From Gemmatimonadota bacterium (lineage in GTDB: Bacteria > Latescibacterota > UBA2968 > UBA8231): a stretch of DNA of 64,000 nucleotides. Under the pieces are notes generated by a model. The model did not search any database. It saw nothing but the letters and a program-made list of their open reading frames with translations, and had not been told where the DNA came from. Of the stretch, positions 53,273 to 62,729 are shown piece by piece. Each line of letters opens with the position of its first letter. Position 1 is the stretch's first letter. The translations under genes were made by a program, and so were the position numbers. The stretch lies in assembly GCA_009840005.1 (NCBI GenBank), contig VXOR01000020.1, positions 1 through 64,000 of the forward strand, written 5' to 3'.

Positions 53273-54076
53273 ATGCAACTAGAACGACTGCTTCTACACC
53301 TAAAACTAGACGGCTGGTGCGTGGTCGAAGACGTCATCCCGGCCGATCAAGTCGAGCACGTGCGCCAGAGCGTCGAGGCCGCGGTCGCAGAACACCGCAA
53401 TCCCGCAGCCCCATCCGGCATTGGCCACCTGCCGGCCATGATCAACTTCGACCAGTCCTTCGCGCCTTTTCTCGCCGATGAAAATTTTCTCGCCTTGGTC
53501 GGCGCGATGCTAGGCCATCATCCGCGCATCTCCTTCACCACCGGCACGATCAACTACCCAGGCAACGAGCGCGGCGGCTGGCACGCCGACTGGCCCTTCA
53601 ACCAGAACAACGCCGGCCACATCCCCGCGCCGTATCCCGACGCAACGGTCCACTTGACCACCTTGTGGATGCTGGCCCCTTTTACCGAGGAAAACGGCGG
53701 CACCCTCCTGGTCCCCGGCAGCCACCGATCCTCGAACAACCCCACCGGCGACAATGGCGTCGATCCGCTGGCCCCTTATCCCACGGAAGTAAACGCCTGC
53801 GGCCCAGCCGGCAGCGTGCTCGTGCTCGACAGCCGCCTGTGGCACGCGACCGCGCCCAACCGCTCGCATGAACCCCGCACCTCGGTAGTAGTGCGCTACG
53901 CCCCTTGGTGGCTCAATGTCGAGGTCTTGCGCCCCGGCTCGGACGAGCGCCGTCGCCTGTCTGAGGAAACCGGCCTCAAGGAAAACGCCGTGCCGTCGCT
54001 GCCTGCCGACGTTTTCGCCGACCTGCCTACCCCAGTCCAGCCTTTGTTCCGCCACTGGGTCGCCCGGCCCGAATAG
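53273..54076 (+). CDS. Phytanoyl-CoA dioxygenase (PhyH) family protein
   Basis: 267 residues from the ATG at 53273 (GGGAG ribosome site); the frame is open from 53189 but the earlier part lies in the repeat. The Fe(II)/2-oxoglutarate facial triad is visible: His and Asp in GGWHADWPF near 104-106 and the distal His in DSRLWHATAPN near 187, with Arg in TSVVVRYAPWW binding 2-oxoglutarate. GGTLLVPGSHRSSN is the typical double-stranded helix core. It hydroxylates an unknown substrate. It is a single-gene unit ending in a strong terminator. Confidence 0.9.
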   Translation: MQLERLLLHLKLDGWCVVEDVIPADQVEHVRQSVEAAVAEHRNPAAPSGIGHLPAMINFDQSFAPFLADENFLALVGAMLGHHPRISFTTGTINYPGNERGGWHADWPFNQNNAGHIPAPYPDATVHLTTLWMLAPFTEENGGTLLVPGSHRSSNNPTGDNGVDPLAPYPTEVNACGPAGSVLVLDSRLWHATAPNRSHEPRTSVVVRYAPWWLNVEVLRPGSDERRRLSEETGLKENAVPSLPADVFADLPTPVQPLFRHWVARPE

Positions 54077-54100
54077 ATTCCGCGCCGATTGCGTCCGTAG

Positions 54101-54126
54101 GGCACCCCTCGTGGGTGCCTTTTTTG
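54101..54126 (+). terminator. Rho-independent terminator after the PhyH gene
   Basis: GGCACCC pairs with GGGTGCC around a 5-base loop and is followed by six T. Confidence 0.9.
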
Positions 54127-54149
54127 TTTTCTACCGATTCCGAACGACT

Positions 54150-54184
54150 GTCCGAAAATGAACAGTGATTGTTCAAAAGCGGAC
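54150..54184 (+). promoter_or_regulatory. Dyad upstream activator site for a sigma-54 enhancer-binding protein
   Basis: Two-part palindrome GTCCG-N4-TGAACA-N5-TGTTCA-N4-CGGAC with perfect arms, centred at 54167. Its centre is about 80 bases before the -24 box at 54240, an ordinary distance for a bEBP dimer site. The activator gene is not in the window. Confidence 0.7.
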
Positions 54185-54239
54185 GAAAATGCCCTATTCC
54201 GAAAAATATAAATTAAGTAAAAACAATAATTTGCCGCTT

Positions 54240-54255
54240 TGGCACGGAATTTGTT
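54240..54255 (+). promoter_or_regulatory. Sigma-54 -24/-12 promoter of the exporter operon
   Basis: TGGCACG-GAAT-TTGTT matches TGGCACR-N4-TTGCW at all defined positions but one (C to T in the -12 TTGC). It lies 30 bases before the adaptor gene start. Confidence 0.75.
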
Positions 54256-54285
54256 ATACAAATGACAAGCGGAGGTATGAACCCG

Positions 54286-55545
54286 ATGAACGCTATGGAC
54301 CGCCCAATAGATCCCACCTTTCTGCGACGCCAGCGCGGCAAGCGCATCGCCTATTCAGTGGTGGGAGTGGCTGCGCTCCTCTGGCTCTCTGTTTGGTTGC
54401 CCAGTTGGATCAGGCCGGCGCTGGACCCCGACCGCATTCGCACCGCGCAAGTGCAGTGGGGCGCAGTGGAAGAGACGATTACTGCTTCGGGCACGGTGGT
54501 ACCCCAGTTCGAGCAGATCATCTTCAGCCCCATCAACACGCGGCTGGTGCGCATCCTGCAAAAGCCGGGAGCCATGTTGCAGCAGGGACAGCCCATCGTC
54601 GAACTGGATTTGAACGCCGCGCGGCTCGACGTCGAGAAACGGGCCGAAGAGTTGGCCCTCAAGCAGAACCGACGCACCCAACTCGAATTGGACGAACGCA
54701 AAAGGCTGAGCGACTTGGATACGCGCTGGAAGCTGAAGAACTTGGAATTTCAGCGCTTTAAGACCCGCACCGAGCAGCTCCGCGAGTTACAGGGTTTTGG
54801 CGCAGTCTCTGAGGAAGAGTTGAGCCAAGCGCACCTGCAAGAACAGCGCGCTGAGATTGAATTGCAGCAGCTTGAAGAAGATCGCCGCAACCTCGTCGAA
54901 TCCACCCAAGCCCAGTTGGAGGCCCTGCAATTGGAGATGAATATCCTCGAACGCGAGGTCGAGGAGGCCCGCCGCCGCTTGGAGCGCGCCCACATCCGCG
55001 CCGACAGAGACGGCGTGCTCACCGCGATTGCGCCGGAAGTAGGCGCTTCCATCAGCCAAGGCCAGGAAATCGCCCGCATCGCCGACCTCAGCTCGTTCCG
55101 CGTGGATGTCACTGTTTCCGATATCCACGCCCGCCGGCTCCAGACCGGGCTGTGGGTGCGCTCGCGCATTAATGAGGAAGAATACGTAAAGGGCCACATC
55201 GCCCGCATCCTGCCCACGGTTGAGGGTGGGATCATCCAGCTCGAGGTCGAATTAGAGGATTCAGCGCACGCGTTGCTGCGGCCCAACCAGCGGGTCGATG
55301 CCTATATCGTCACTGCGCGCAAGGACCGCGCTCTGCGCGTCAAGCGGGGGCCGTTCATCAGCGGGCGAGAGGGCCTGCACGAGGTCTTTGTGGTGCGCGG
55401 CCAAACCGCAGTGAAGACCGAGGTGCGCATCGGTATTGCGAATTTTGAGTACTACGAGGTAGAGGAGGGATTAATTGAGGGCGACGAGGTGATCATCTCG
55501 GATGTACAAGACTACCTGCACTTGGACGAAGTCCAGATCAAATAA
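54286..55545 (+). CDS. MacA/HlyD-type periplasmic adaptor of an ABC exporter
   Basis: 419 residues from the ATG at 54286, 10 bases after GGAGG (earlier ATGs at 54262 and 54277 are less well placed). A single N-terminal membrane helix (IAYSVVGVAALLWLSVWLPS) is followed by a lipoyl half (AVEETITASGTVVPQFEQII, IVELDLNAARLDVEKRA), a long coiled coil (about residues 110-240), the second lipoyl half (DGVLTAIAPEVGASISQGQE) and a beta-barrel/membrane-proximal region. It would link the ABC transporter below to an outer-membrane channel for export, as MacA does. First gene of a sigma-54 operon that runs at least to 58654. Confidence 0.88.
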   Translation: MNAMDRPIDPTFLRRQRGKRIAYSVVGVAALLWLSVWLPSWIRPALDPDRIRTAQVQWGAVEETITASGTVVPQFEQIIFSPINTRLVRILQKPGAMLQQGQPIVELDLNAARLDVEKRAEELALKQNRRTQLELDERKRLSDLDTRWKLKNLEFQRFKTRTEQLRELQGFGAVSEEELSQAHLQEQRAEIELQQLEEDRRNLVESTQAQLEALQLEMNILEREVEEARRRLERAHIRADRDGVLTAIAPEVGASISQGQEIARIADLSSFRVDVTVSDIHARRLQTGLWVRSRINEEEYVKGHIARILPTVEGGIIQLEVELEDSAHALLRPNQRVDAYIVTARKDRALRVKRGPFISGREGLHEVFVVRGQTAVKTEVRIGIANFEYYEVEEGLIEGDEVIISDVQDYLHLDEVQIK

Positions 55546-55556
55546 AGGAGACTGCC

Positions 55557-56222
<666 letters not shown>

Positions 56223-56234
56223 GAGGAGGATGAG

Positions 56235-57485
56235 ATGCTAAAGAACTACATCAAAATGGCGCTCAAGGTCCTGTTGCGGCGCAAGGTCTTTACCTGCATC
56301 AGCCTCTTTACCATCAGCTTCACGCTCATGGTGCTGATGGTGATGACGGCCTTGTTCGACCACCTCTTTGGCCCCTTCCCGCCGGAGACGCGGTCGGATC
56401 GGACGCTCGCCCTGCAGTCGATAAAAGGGGAAAAATTGGGAGAGACGGGCCAGATGGTGCAATCGCCTAGCTATGCCTTTTTGAAACGGTATGTGTCTTC
56501 ACTGACCCAGGCGGAGAAGGTGTCCATTTCCGAGATCGGAAAGTCCACAGTAGCGACGTTCCGCAAAGGCGAGAAGATCGAATCCGAACTCAAGTACACG
56601 GACGGGGTATTCTGGGAGATCCTCGAATTCGACTTCCTCGAAGGCCGCCCCTATACAGTACAAGAGGTAGAGGATGGCCAACGGGTAGCCGTGATCAACG
56701 AGGCGACGCGCCAAGTGTTTTTCGGAGGGGAGCAGGCCGTGGGCAAGTACATCGAGCTCAAGGAACAAGCGTTCCGCGTGGTAGGGGTCGTATCCAATGT
56801 GCCGGCATTTCGCCAAAGGGCTTTTGCCGATATCTGGGTACCCGTCAGCGCCCAAAAAACAGATGATTACCTGCGTTACGATTCGGTGTTTAGCGGCTAT
56901 CAGGCACTTATCTTGGCGCGTAGTGCGGCCGAAATCCCGCTTATCAAAGAGGAATTCGCCGATGTGCTAACCCGGGTCGAATACCCCAATCCCGACCAAG
57001 TCAACCACATCTCTGGCCGCCCGACAACGCTGTTAGAACATACTTTGGATGGCATATTCTCCTTTAGCATGCTAACGAGCCGTGGGTTCATGGTGCTGGT
57101 TGGCGTTCTCATCCTGCTCTTCATGCTCCTGCCGGTGGTCAGCTTAGTCAATATCAACACTACCCGCATCTTGGAGCGCGCTTCTGAGATCGGGGTGCGC
57201 AAGGCATTTGGCGGGTCTTCGCTCACCTTGGTGGGACAGTTCCTAGTAGAAAACGTGCTTCTCACGCTCTTAGGCGGTGCCTTGGGGCTGGTTTTTACTT
57301 TTCTCGTCCTACAAATGCTCGGTGCCAGCGACATTGTGCAATACGCCGAATTCCACCTGAACCATCGCATCTTCCTCTACGGCTTGGTGATGACCCTAGT
57401 CTTCGGTCTGATTTCTGGCGTCTATCCGGCGTGGAAAATGTCGCGCCTGCATATCGTAGAGGCCCTCAGAAGGAGGAAGCAATGA
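56235..57485 (+). CDS. FtsX/MacB-type permease 1
   Basis: 416 residues. One membrane helix at about 20-45, a periplasmic MacB_PCD domain of 230 residues (FDFLEGRPYTVQEVEDGQRV, then QVFFGGEQAVGKYIELKEQA), then three membrane helices in the FtsX domain beginning at about 280 (GFMVLVGVLILLFMLLPVVS) with the motif RASEIGVRKAFGGSSLTLVG and a C-terminal ISGVYPAWKMSRLHIVEALR. It works with the ATPase just upstream (12 bases) to move a periplasmic substrate outward by mechanotransmission. Its stop overlaps the next ATG (ATGA). Confidence 0.9.
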   Translation: MLKNYIKMALKVLLRRKVFTCISLFTISFTLMVLMVMTALFDHLFGPFPPETRSDRTLALQSIKGEKLGETGQMVQSPSYAFLKRYVSSLTQAEKVSISEIGKSTVATFRKGEKIESELKYTDGVFWEILEFDFLEGRPYTVQEVEDGQRVAVINEATRQVFFGGEQAVGKYIELKEQAFRVVGVVSNVPAFRQRAFADIWVPVSAQKTDDYLRYDSVFSGYQALILARSAAEIPLIKEEFADVLTRVEYPNPDQVNHISGRPTTLLEHTLDGIFSFSMLTSRGFMVLVGVLILLFMLLPVVSLVNINTTRILERASEIGVRKAFGGSSLTLVGQFLVENVLLTLLGGALGLVFTFLVLQMLGASDIVQYAEFHLNHRIFLYGLVMTLVFGLISGVYPAWKMSRLHIVEALRRRKQ

Positions 57486-58654
57486 TACGCCATCTCTGCA
57501 AGCTAGTCTGGAACCGCAAAAGGGCGAACGCGCTAATCGCCCTCCAGATTTTCATTTCTTTCCTGCTCGTTTTTACCACGGCCTCCCTCGCTATGGACAA
57601 AGCCGGCAATTATTGGCGACCTCTTGGATTTTCCTACGAAGACAGGTGGGTCGTGACCTTCCACCCGGATCGGGTCAGCGGGCGGGTCGGCGGAGAGAAG
57701 CCGCCCGCGAGCCGCAGAGAGATCTATCTGGCCTTAGAGGGGTTCGACTGGATTGAATCGGTCTCCTCGGCGGATTACCTAGCCCTCCCCTATAAGCTCG
57801 GTCTTCAGGTCCCATTTACCGTAGATGGACGATTGGTCTCCATTGGCAGTGTTTCGGACCAGTTTCATCAGACGCTCGGGCTTGACTTGGTCAGTGGGCG
57901 GTGGTTTGGCGAAGAGGACGCGGCTCTGGACTGGGAGCCGATCGTGATAACCCAGCCGCTCAGCGAGGCACTCTTTGACGATGAAGATCCCATCGGCCAA
58001 AAGATTGAAGAGTGGGAGGGATCTAACGAACGGATCATCGGGGTGGTCTCTGACTATCGCCGCCTCGGGGAGTTTACCGATCCTGGTTTCTTCGTGTTTA
58101 CTCGCCAGAGTGCAGAAGAAAATCGCGGCAATTTTTTGGTCAAAGTGCGTCCCGGTACGCCGTTGGCAGCCCAAGAGCAAATCGACAAACGGCTCAAGGC
58201 CATGGCACCGGGCTACGAAGTCAAAATTACAACCTTAGCGGATTCTCGAGCCTCGTTGTTCAAGTTGACCCTAGTGCCCCTTTTCGCCCTTGGGGTTGTC
58301 TCGGTGTTGGTACTGGGCATGGTGGCTCTGTCGTTGAGTGGCGTGTTGTGGCAGCGGACGACGCTGAGGACCGAGGAGATTGGCCTGAGAAGGGCCTTGG
58401 GCGGGTCGGCGGCCAGTATCTACGCGCAGTTGACGGGCGAGATAGTAGCGGTCGCCAGTGTTGGCGTGATCGCTGGTCTGTTGCTCGTCTTGCAATTCCC
58501 ACTGCTGGAACTGCTCAATTACACCAGCGGGATATATGCACTCAGTCTGGCCTTTGCGGCGCTGGTAATTTACGGCCTCGTAATTGTGTGTAGCCTGTAT
58601 CCGGGGCGGCTGGCTTGCCAGGTTCGGCCGGTCGAGGCGCTGCACCACGAATGA
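57482..58654 (+). CDS. FtsX/MacB-type permease 2
   Basis: 390 residues from the ATG at 57482, which overlaps the stop of permease 1 and has GGAGGAAG just upstream; the open frame back to 57431 is not used. Same layout as permease 1: N-terminal helix, periplasmic domain (LDLVSGRWFGEEDAALDWEP, then LFDDEDPIGQKIEEWE), three helices (ALGVVSVLVLGMVALSLSGV) and RTEEIGLRRALGGSAASIYA. The two permeases are diverged, so the transporter is probably a heterodimer, as opposed to the MacB homodimer. Confidence 0.9.
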   Translation: MIRHLCKLVWNRKRANALIALQIFISFLLVFTTASLAMDKAGNYWRPLGFSYEDRWVVTFHPDRVSGRVGGEKPPASRREIYLALEGFDWIESVSSADYLALPYKLGLQVPFTVDGRLVSIGSVSDQFHQTLGLDLVSGRWFGEEDAALDWEPIVITQPLSEALFDDEDPIGQKIEEWEGSNERIIGVVSDYRRLGEFTDPGFFVFTRQSAEENRGNFLVKVRPGTPLAAQEQIDKRLKAMAPGYEVKITTLADSRASLFKLTLVPLFALGVVSVLVLGMVALSLSGVLWQRTTLRTEEIGLRRALGGSAASIYAQLTGEIVAVASVGVIAGLLLVLQFPLLELLNYTSGIYALSLAFAALVIYGLVIVCSLYPGRLACQVRPVEALHHE

Positions 58655-58722
58655 GTCGGAATGTGGCTATCTGGAGCTCAAACAAACCCAAACGTACTTC
58701 ACACATCCAAGAGGAAAATGCC

Positions 58723-59943
58723 ATGAAATCGATCAAATCTGCAATCACCATCATCGCCACCGTCGCCACTGCGTTCATTCATGGAGTGGCCGGTGCGGAG
58801 AGTATCACGGTGAAAATGGAATCCGTGCGCGAGGATTCCGTAGAGCATCTCTTCCAGCCTGTGCTGATGCGGTTTCCGGTCGGCCCGCAGTTGACGGAAG
58901 GATTGCCCGAGATCCAATCGGTTGCCAGACTGGAGGTTCATGAACCCCTGCACGCCCGCCTATCGTTTCTCGATTCGCCGGCTGAACCGATTGTTGTACT
59001 GGGATTGGATAGCGACGGACAGGACATTGCCTTCGTCGTGGCCGATTCGACCTCGCAACCACAGCAACTCCAGCTCACAGACGGTTTTTCCAACCTCTTT
59101 CGAGGTGAAGTCCTACAAGCCGAGTTGACTGTGCCTCCGGCTGGTCCAGCACCTGAGTTTAAACTCGAACTCGGGCTCAGCCGCGAACATAGCTCCGTTA
59201 TGCACCGCAACCTCGAACTGCGGCTGGGCGAGGCCAACATGGGCGGCCAGCGCTATGCCCTAGCTCTAGTGAGGGATCCGCGTTTCGGCACCTACGCCAT
59301 ACCCGACGACTCGGTGGGGCTCACTTTCTATCAACTTATGATTGACCTCGACGGGGACGGGGTATTTGTGACCACTCCACTCGGCCAAACCGAGACGCTA
59401 GAGGACGAGGTTTTTGAGGGAACCAAGCCCTTCTTGATCGATGGTCAGGCCTACAGACTGATCCATGTATCGGCGACGGGGGATCAGTTGGTGATTGAAC
59501 GCAGCGATCAGATGGTAACCCTTGCCGTGGGCTTCGAGATGCCGAATGTCACCGTTACTCGACTCGACAGCAGTGCTATCGAGTTGACAGCGCTGAGAGG
59601 CAAACCTGTAGTCATCAACTGGTGGCACACCGCCTGTTCGCCCTGCATCGCGGAGATGCCCGAACTCAACGAACTGGTCGAAAAGTACGCTGACCGCGAC
59701 GTCGAGTTCCTCGCCATCGCCAATAATAAAATGGCAGACCTAACGCCGTTCCTAGAGAAGCATCCGTTCATCTATGACATCGCCGTAGCGAATGATGATG
59801 CCTTGCAGATTTTCGGCGACGCCTATCCGCGTCATGTGATCCTCGACAGCAAAGGTAAAGTCGCCTACGATGTCTTTGGTTACAGTGCCGATGCCACCGA
59901 CAAAATGGACGCGGTTATCGGCTCGCTGTTGAACGAGCTTTGA
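58723..59943 (+). CDS. Secreted TlpA-like thioredoxin-fold protein, copy 1
   Basis: 406 residues from the ATG at 58723, with GAGGA upstream; the frame is open from 58615 but the earlier part is the permease end. A signal peptide (AITIIATVATAFIHGVAGAE) is followed by a 240-residue beta-rich region without a known name and, from about residue 275, a thioredoxin/TlpA domain: AVGFEMPNVTVTRLDSSAIE, VVINWWHTACSPCIAEMPEL (CSPC, first Cys 305) and PFLEKHPFIYDIAVANDDAL. It probably acts as a periplasmic disulfide oxidoreductase. First of three tandem paralogs that follow the exporter on the same strand. Confidence 0.85.
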   Translation: MKSIKSAITIIATVATAFIHGVAGAESITVKMESVREDSVEHLFQPVLMRFPVGPQLTEGLPEIQSVARLEVHEPLHARLSFLDSPAEPIVVLGLDSDGQDIAFVVADSTSQPQQLQLTDGFSNLFRGEVLQAELTVPPAGPAPEFKLELGLSREHSSVMHRNLELRLGEANMGGQRYALALVRDPRFGTYAIPDDSVGLTFYQLMIDLDGDGVFVTTPLGQTETLEDEVFEGTKPFLIDGQAYRLIHVSATGDQLVIERSDQMVTLAVGFEMPNVTVTRLDSSAIELTALRGKPVVINWWHTACSPCIAEMPELNELVEKYADRDVEFLAIANNKMADLTPFLEKHPFIYDIAVANDDALQIFGDAYPRHVILDSKGKVAYDVFGYSADATDKMDAVIGSLLNEL

Positions 59944-59988
59944 GCTTGCCATTGCTACGCACTCCACACATCCCCATAGGAGGATGTC

Positions 59989-61245
59989 ATGAAACCGATC
60001 AAATCTGCCATCACCATCATCGCCCTCGTCGCCACTGCGTTCAGTTGTGGAATGGCTAGCGCGGAGAGTATCACGGTGAAAATGGAATCCGTGCGCGAGG
60101 ATTCCGTAGAGCACCTCTTCAAGCCACCTCTGCTCATCTATGGGGGCTCGCAATTGGTGGAAGGATTACCCGAGATCCAATCGGTTGCTGGACTAGAGAT
60201 TCAGGAACCTCTGCATGCCCGCTTGTCGTTTCGCGATTCACCGGCTGCACCGATTGTCCTAGTGGGATTGGATAACGACGGACAGAACATTGCCTTTGTC
60301 ATTGCCGACTCCACTGCGCAACCGCAGCGACTCCAGCTCACGCGCGGTTTTTTCAAGCGCCTTCGCAGCCAAGGTGAAGTCCTGCGAGCCGAGTTGACTG
60401 TGCCCCCGGTCGGCCAAGCACCTGAGTTCAAAATCGAACTATATATCGAGCGGATAGAAAATTCCCGCTGGGATTACGTGCATCACCGCAATCTCGAACT
60501 GCGGCTGGGTGAGGCCGAGATTGGTGGCCAGCACTATGTAGTAGCCTTAATGAGAGATCCGTCTTTTGGAACCTACTCCCTACCCGACGACTCGTTATCC
60601 GTTGACTCGTCGGAGTTCCCTGATCATAGATTCCTGATTGATCGCAACGGGAACGGCGTATTCCTAGTTCTCCCCTCTGGCCGCCAAACTGAGGAGTTGG
60701 AGAAAGAGATGTTCGGGGTCAAAGAGCCCTTCTTAATCAACGATCAACTTTACAAATTGGCGGATGTATCGGCGACGGGGGATCAGTTAGTAATCGAGCG
60801 CAGCCATCAAGAGATCGCCCTCGCTGTGGGATTCGAGATGCCCAACGTCGCCGTTACTCGGCTCGACGGCAGCACTATCGACCTGACGGCACTACGCGGC
60901 AAGCCCGTGGTCCTCAACTGGTGGCACACCACCTGTTCGCCCTGCATCGCGGAGATCCCCGAACTCAACAAGCTGGTCGAGAAATACAAGGGTCGCGACG
61001 TCGAGTTCCTCGCTATCGCCAATAACGAAATGGCAGAGTTGCCGCCGTTCCTGAAGAGACATCCGTTTTCCTATGACATCGTCTTGGGGAACGGCGAGGC
61101 CATGCGCGTTCTCGGCCAGGCCTATCCGCGTCATGTAATTGTCAACAGCAAAGGCAAAGTCGTCCTAGATTTCAGTGGTGGCAGTTCTGGTATCATTAGT
61201 CAGATCGACGCGGTTATCAGCTCGCTGTTGGTGAGTGAGCTTTGA
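59989..61245 (+). CDS. Secreted TlpA-like thioredoxin-fold protein, copy 2
   Basis: 418 residues, with AGGAGG before the ATG. Close paralog of copy 1 over its whole length, including the signal peptide (AITIIALVATAFSCGMASAE) and the mature start SITVKMESVREDSVEHLF. The thioredoxin motif is WWHTTCSPCIAEIPELNKL (first Cys 316). Copy 2 differs most in the middle (about residues 130-250), where extra residues (IERIENSRWDYVHH) occur. The upstream leader (TTGCTACGCACTCCACACAT) is shared with copy 3, so the duplication unit included non-coding sequence. Confidence 0.85.
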   Translation: MKPIKSAITIIALVATAFSCGMASAESITVKMESVREDSVEHLFKPPLLIYGGSQLVEGLPEIQSVAGLEIQEPLHARLSFRDSPAAPIVLVGLDNDGQNIAFVIADSTAQPQRLQLTRGFFKRLRSQGEVLRAELTVPPVGQAPEFKIELYIERIENSRWDYVHHRNLELRLGEAEIGGQHYVVALMRDPSFGTYSLPDDSLSVDSSEFPDHRFLIDRNGNGVFLVLPSGRQTEELEKEMFGVKEPFLINDQLYKLADVSATGDQLVIERSHQEIALAVGFEMPNVAVTRLDGSTIDLTALRGKPVVLNWWHTTCSPCIAEIPELNKLVEKYKGRDVEFLAIANNEMAELPPFLKRHPFSYDIVLGNGEAMRVLGQAYPRHVIVNSKGKVVLDFSGGSSGIISQIDAVISSLLVSEL

Positions 61246-61289
61246 GCGTTCCATTGCTACGCACTCCACACATCCCAGAAGAGGATACC

Positions 61290-62513
61290 ATGAAATCGAT
61301 CAAATCTGTAATCACTATAATCGCCCTCGTTGCCACGGCGTTCAGTTGTGGACCAGCCAGCGCGGAGAGTATCACGGTGAAAATGGAATCCGTGCGCGAG
61401 GATTCCGTAGAGCATCTCTTCCAGCCTTCTCTGATGCGCGCCTTGGGCGGCCCGCAGTTGGTGGAAGGATTGCCCGAGATTCAATCGGTTGCCGAGCTAG
61501 AAATCCATGAGCCCCTGCACGCCCGCCTATCGTTCAAAGATTCGCCGGCTGAGCCGATTGTCATAGTGGGGCAGGATAGCGAGGGAGAGGACGTTGCCTT
61601 CGCCGTGACCGATTCCACCGCGCAGCCGCAGCAACTCCAGTTCACTAGCGATTTTTTTGACCGCATTCGAGATGAAGCTCTGTACGCTGAGCTAACCTTA
61701 CCCCCGGCTGGCCAAGAACCTGGGCTCAAGCTCGAACTCTTGATCAATCGGGGAAAATACAATGCCGTGCTGCACCGCAATCTCGAACTGCGGCTGGGCA
61801 AGGCCGACATTGGCGGCCAACGCTATGCCATAGCCCTAGTGAGAGATTCGGATTTCGTCACCTACACCCTGCCCCCTGATTCACTTGAGTGGACTTTACA
61901 TCAGCTCATGGTTGACCGCGACGGGGACGGGGTGTTCCTGACCCACCTATACGGCCAAACCGAGGTGCTAGAGGACGAAGTTTTCGGGGTCAACGAACCC
62001 TTCTTAATCGACGGTCAGGCCTACAAACTGGCCCATGTGTCGGCGACGGGAGATCAGTTGGTGATCGAGCCCAGCGATCAAACGGTCGCCCTCGCCGTGG
62101 GCTTTGAGATGCCCAATGTCACCGTTACTCGGCTCGACAGCAGTGCTATAGAGTTGACGGCACTGCGCGGTAAGCCCGTGGTCATTAACTGGTGGCAAAC
62201 CTTCTGTCCACCCTGCATCACGGAGATTCCCGAACTCAACGAACTGGTCGAGAAGTACGCCGATCGCGATGTTGAATTCCTCGCCATTGCCAACAATGAA
62301 ATGGCGGAGTTGACGCCGTTTTTGGAGAAGCATCCGTTTACCTTTGACATCGCTTTGGCGGATGACGAGACCGTGCATGTTTTCGGCCAAACTTATCCGC
62401 GTCATGTGATCATAGACGGCGACGGCAAAGTCGCCTACGATATCTTTGGCTACAGTCCCGATACCGCTGACAGGATCGATATGGTTATCGGCTCGCTGTT
62501 GAGCGAGCTTTGA
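61290..62513 (+). CDS. Secreted TlpA-like thioredoxin-fold protein, copy 3
   Basis: 407 residues from the ATG at 61290 (GAGGA upstream); the open frame back to 61242 overlaps copy 2 and is not used. The signal peptide (VITIIALVATAFSCGPASAE) and the rest parallel copies 1 and 2, but the active site is WWQTFCPPCITEIPELNEL (CPPC, first Cys 306) in place of CSPC, which should change its redox potential. Closest to copy 1 in the central region and C-terminus. Followed immediately by the 109-bp tandem duplication. Confidence 0.85.
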   Translation: MKSIKSVITIIALVATAFSCGPASAESITVKMESVREDSVEHLFQPSLMRALGGPQLVEGLPEIQSVAELEIHEPLHARLSFKDSPAEPIVIVGQDSEGEDVAFAVTDSTAQPQQLQFTSDFFDRIRDEALYAELTLPPAGQEPGLKLELLINRGKYNAVLHRNLELRLGKADIGGQRYAIALVRDSDFVTYTLPPDSLEWTLHQLMVDRDGDGVFLTHLYGQTEVLEDEVFGVNEPFLIDGQAYKLAHVSATGDQLVIEPSDQTVALAVGFEMPNVTVTRLDSSAIELTALRGKPVVINWWQTFCPPCITEIPELNELVEKYADRDVEFLAIANNEMAELTPFLEKHPFTFDIALADDETVHVFGQTYPRHVIIDGDGKVAYDIFGYSPDTADRIDMVIGSLLSEL

Positions 62514-62729
62514 GCATTCTACAAGCATTCACCGGAACTACCAGTTTTGAAGATGGTTCTGCTATAGGCATTTCACCACGAATGAGTTGGGATGTTATGG
62601 ACTGCAAAAAGACTAACTTTGAGTGTTCTACAAGTATTCACCGGAACTACTAGTTTTGAAGATGGTTCTGCTATAGGCACTGCATTACGAATGAGTTGGG
62701 AGATTATGGACTGCAAAAAGATTAACGCG
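62512..62729. repeat. 109-bp tandem duplication including a start codon
   Basis: 62512-62620 and 62621-62729 are two copies, about 88-90 percent identical, each ending with ATGGACTGCAAAAAGA(C/T)TAAC. The downstream copy gives the true start of the next gene (62706); the upstream copy opens an 18-residue peptide (62597) that ends in the second copy. Confidence 0.9.

Noticed and set aside
58723..62513. Possible collapsed or assembly-made triplication of one gene
   Set aside because: The three copies differ at many codons and in the active site, so they are real paralogs.
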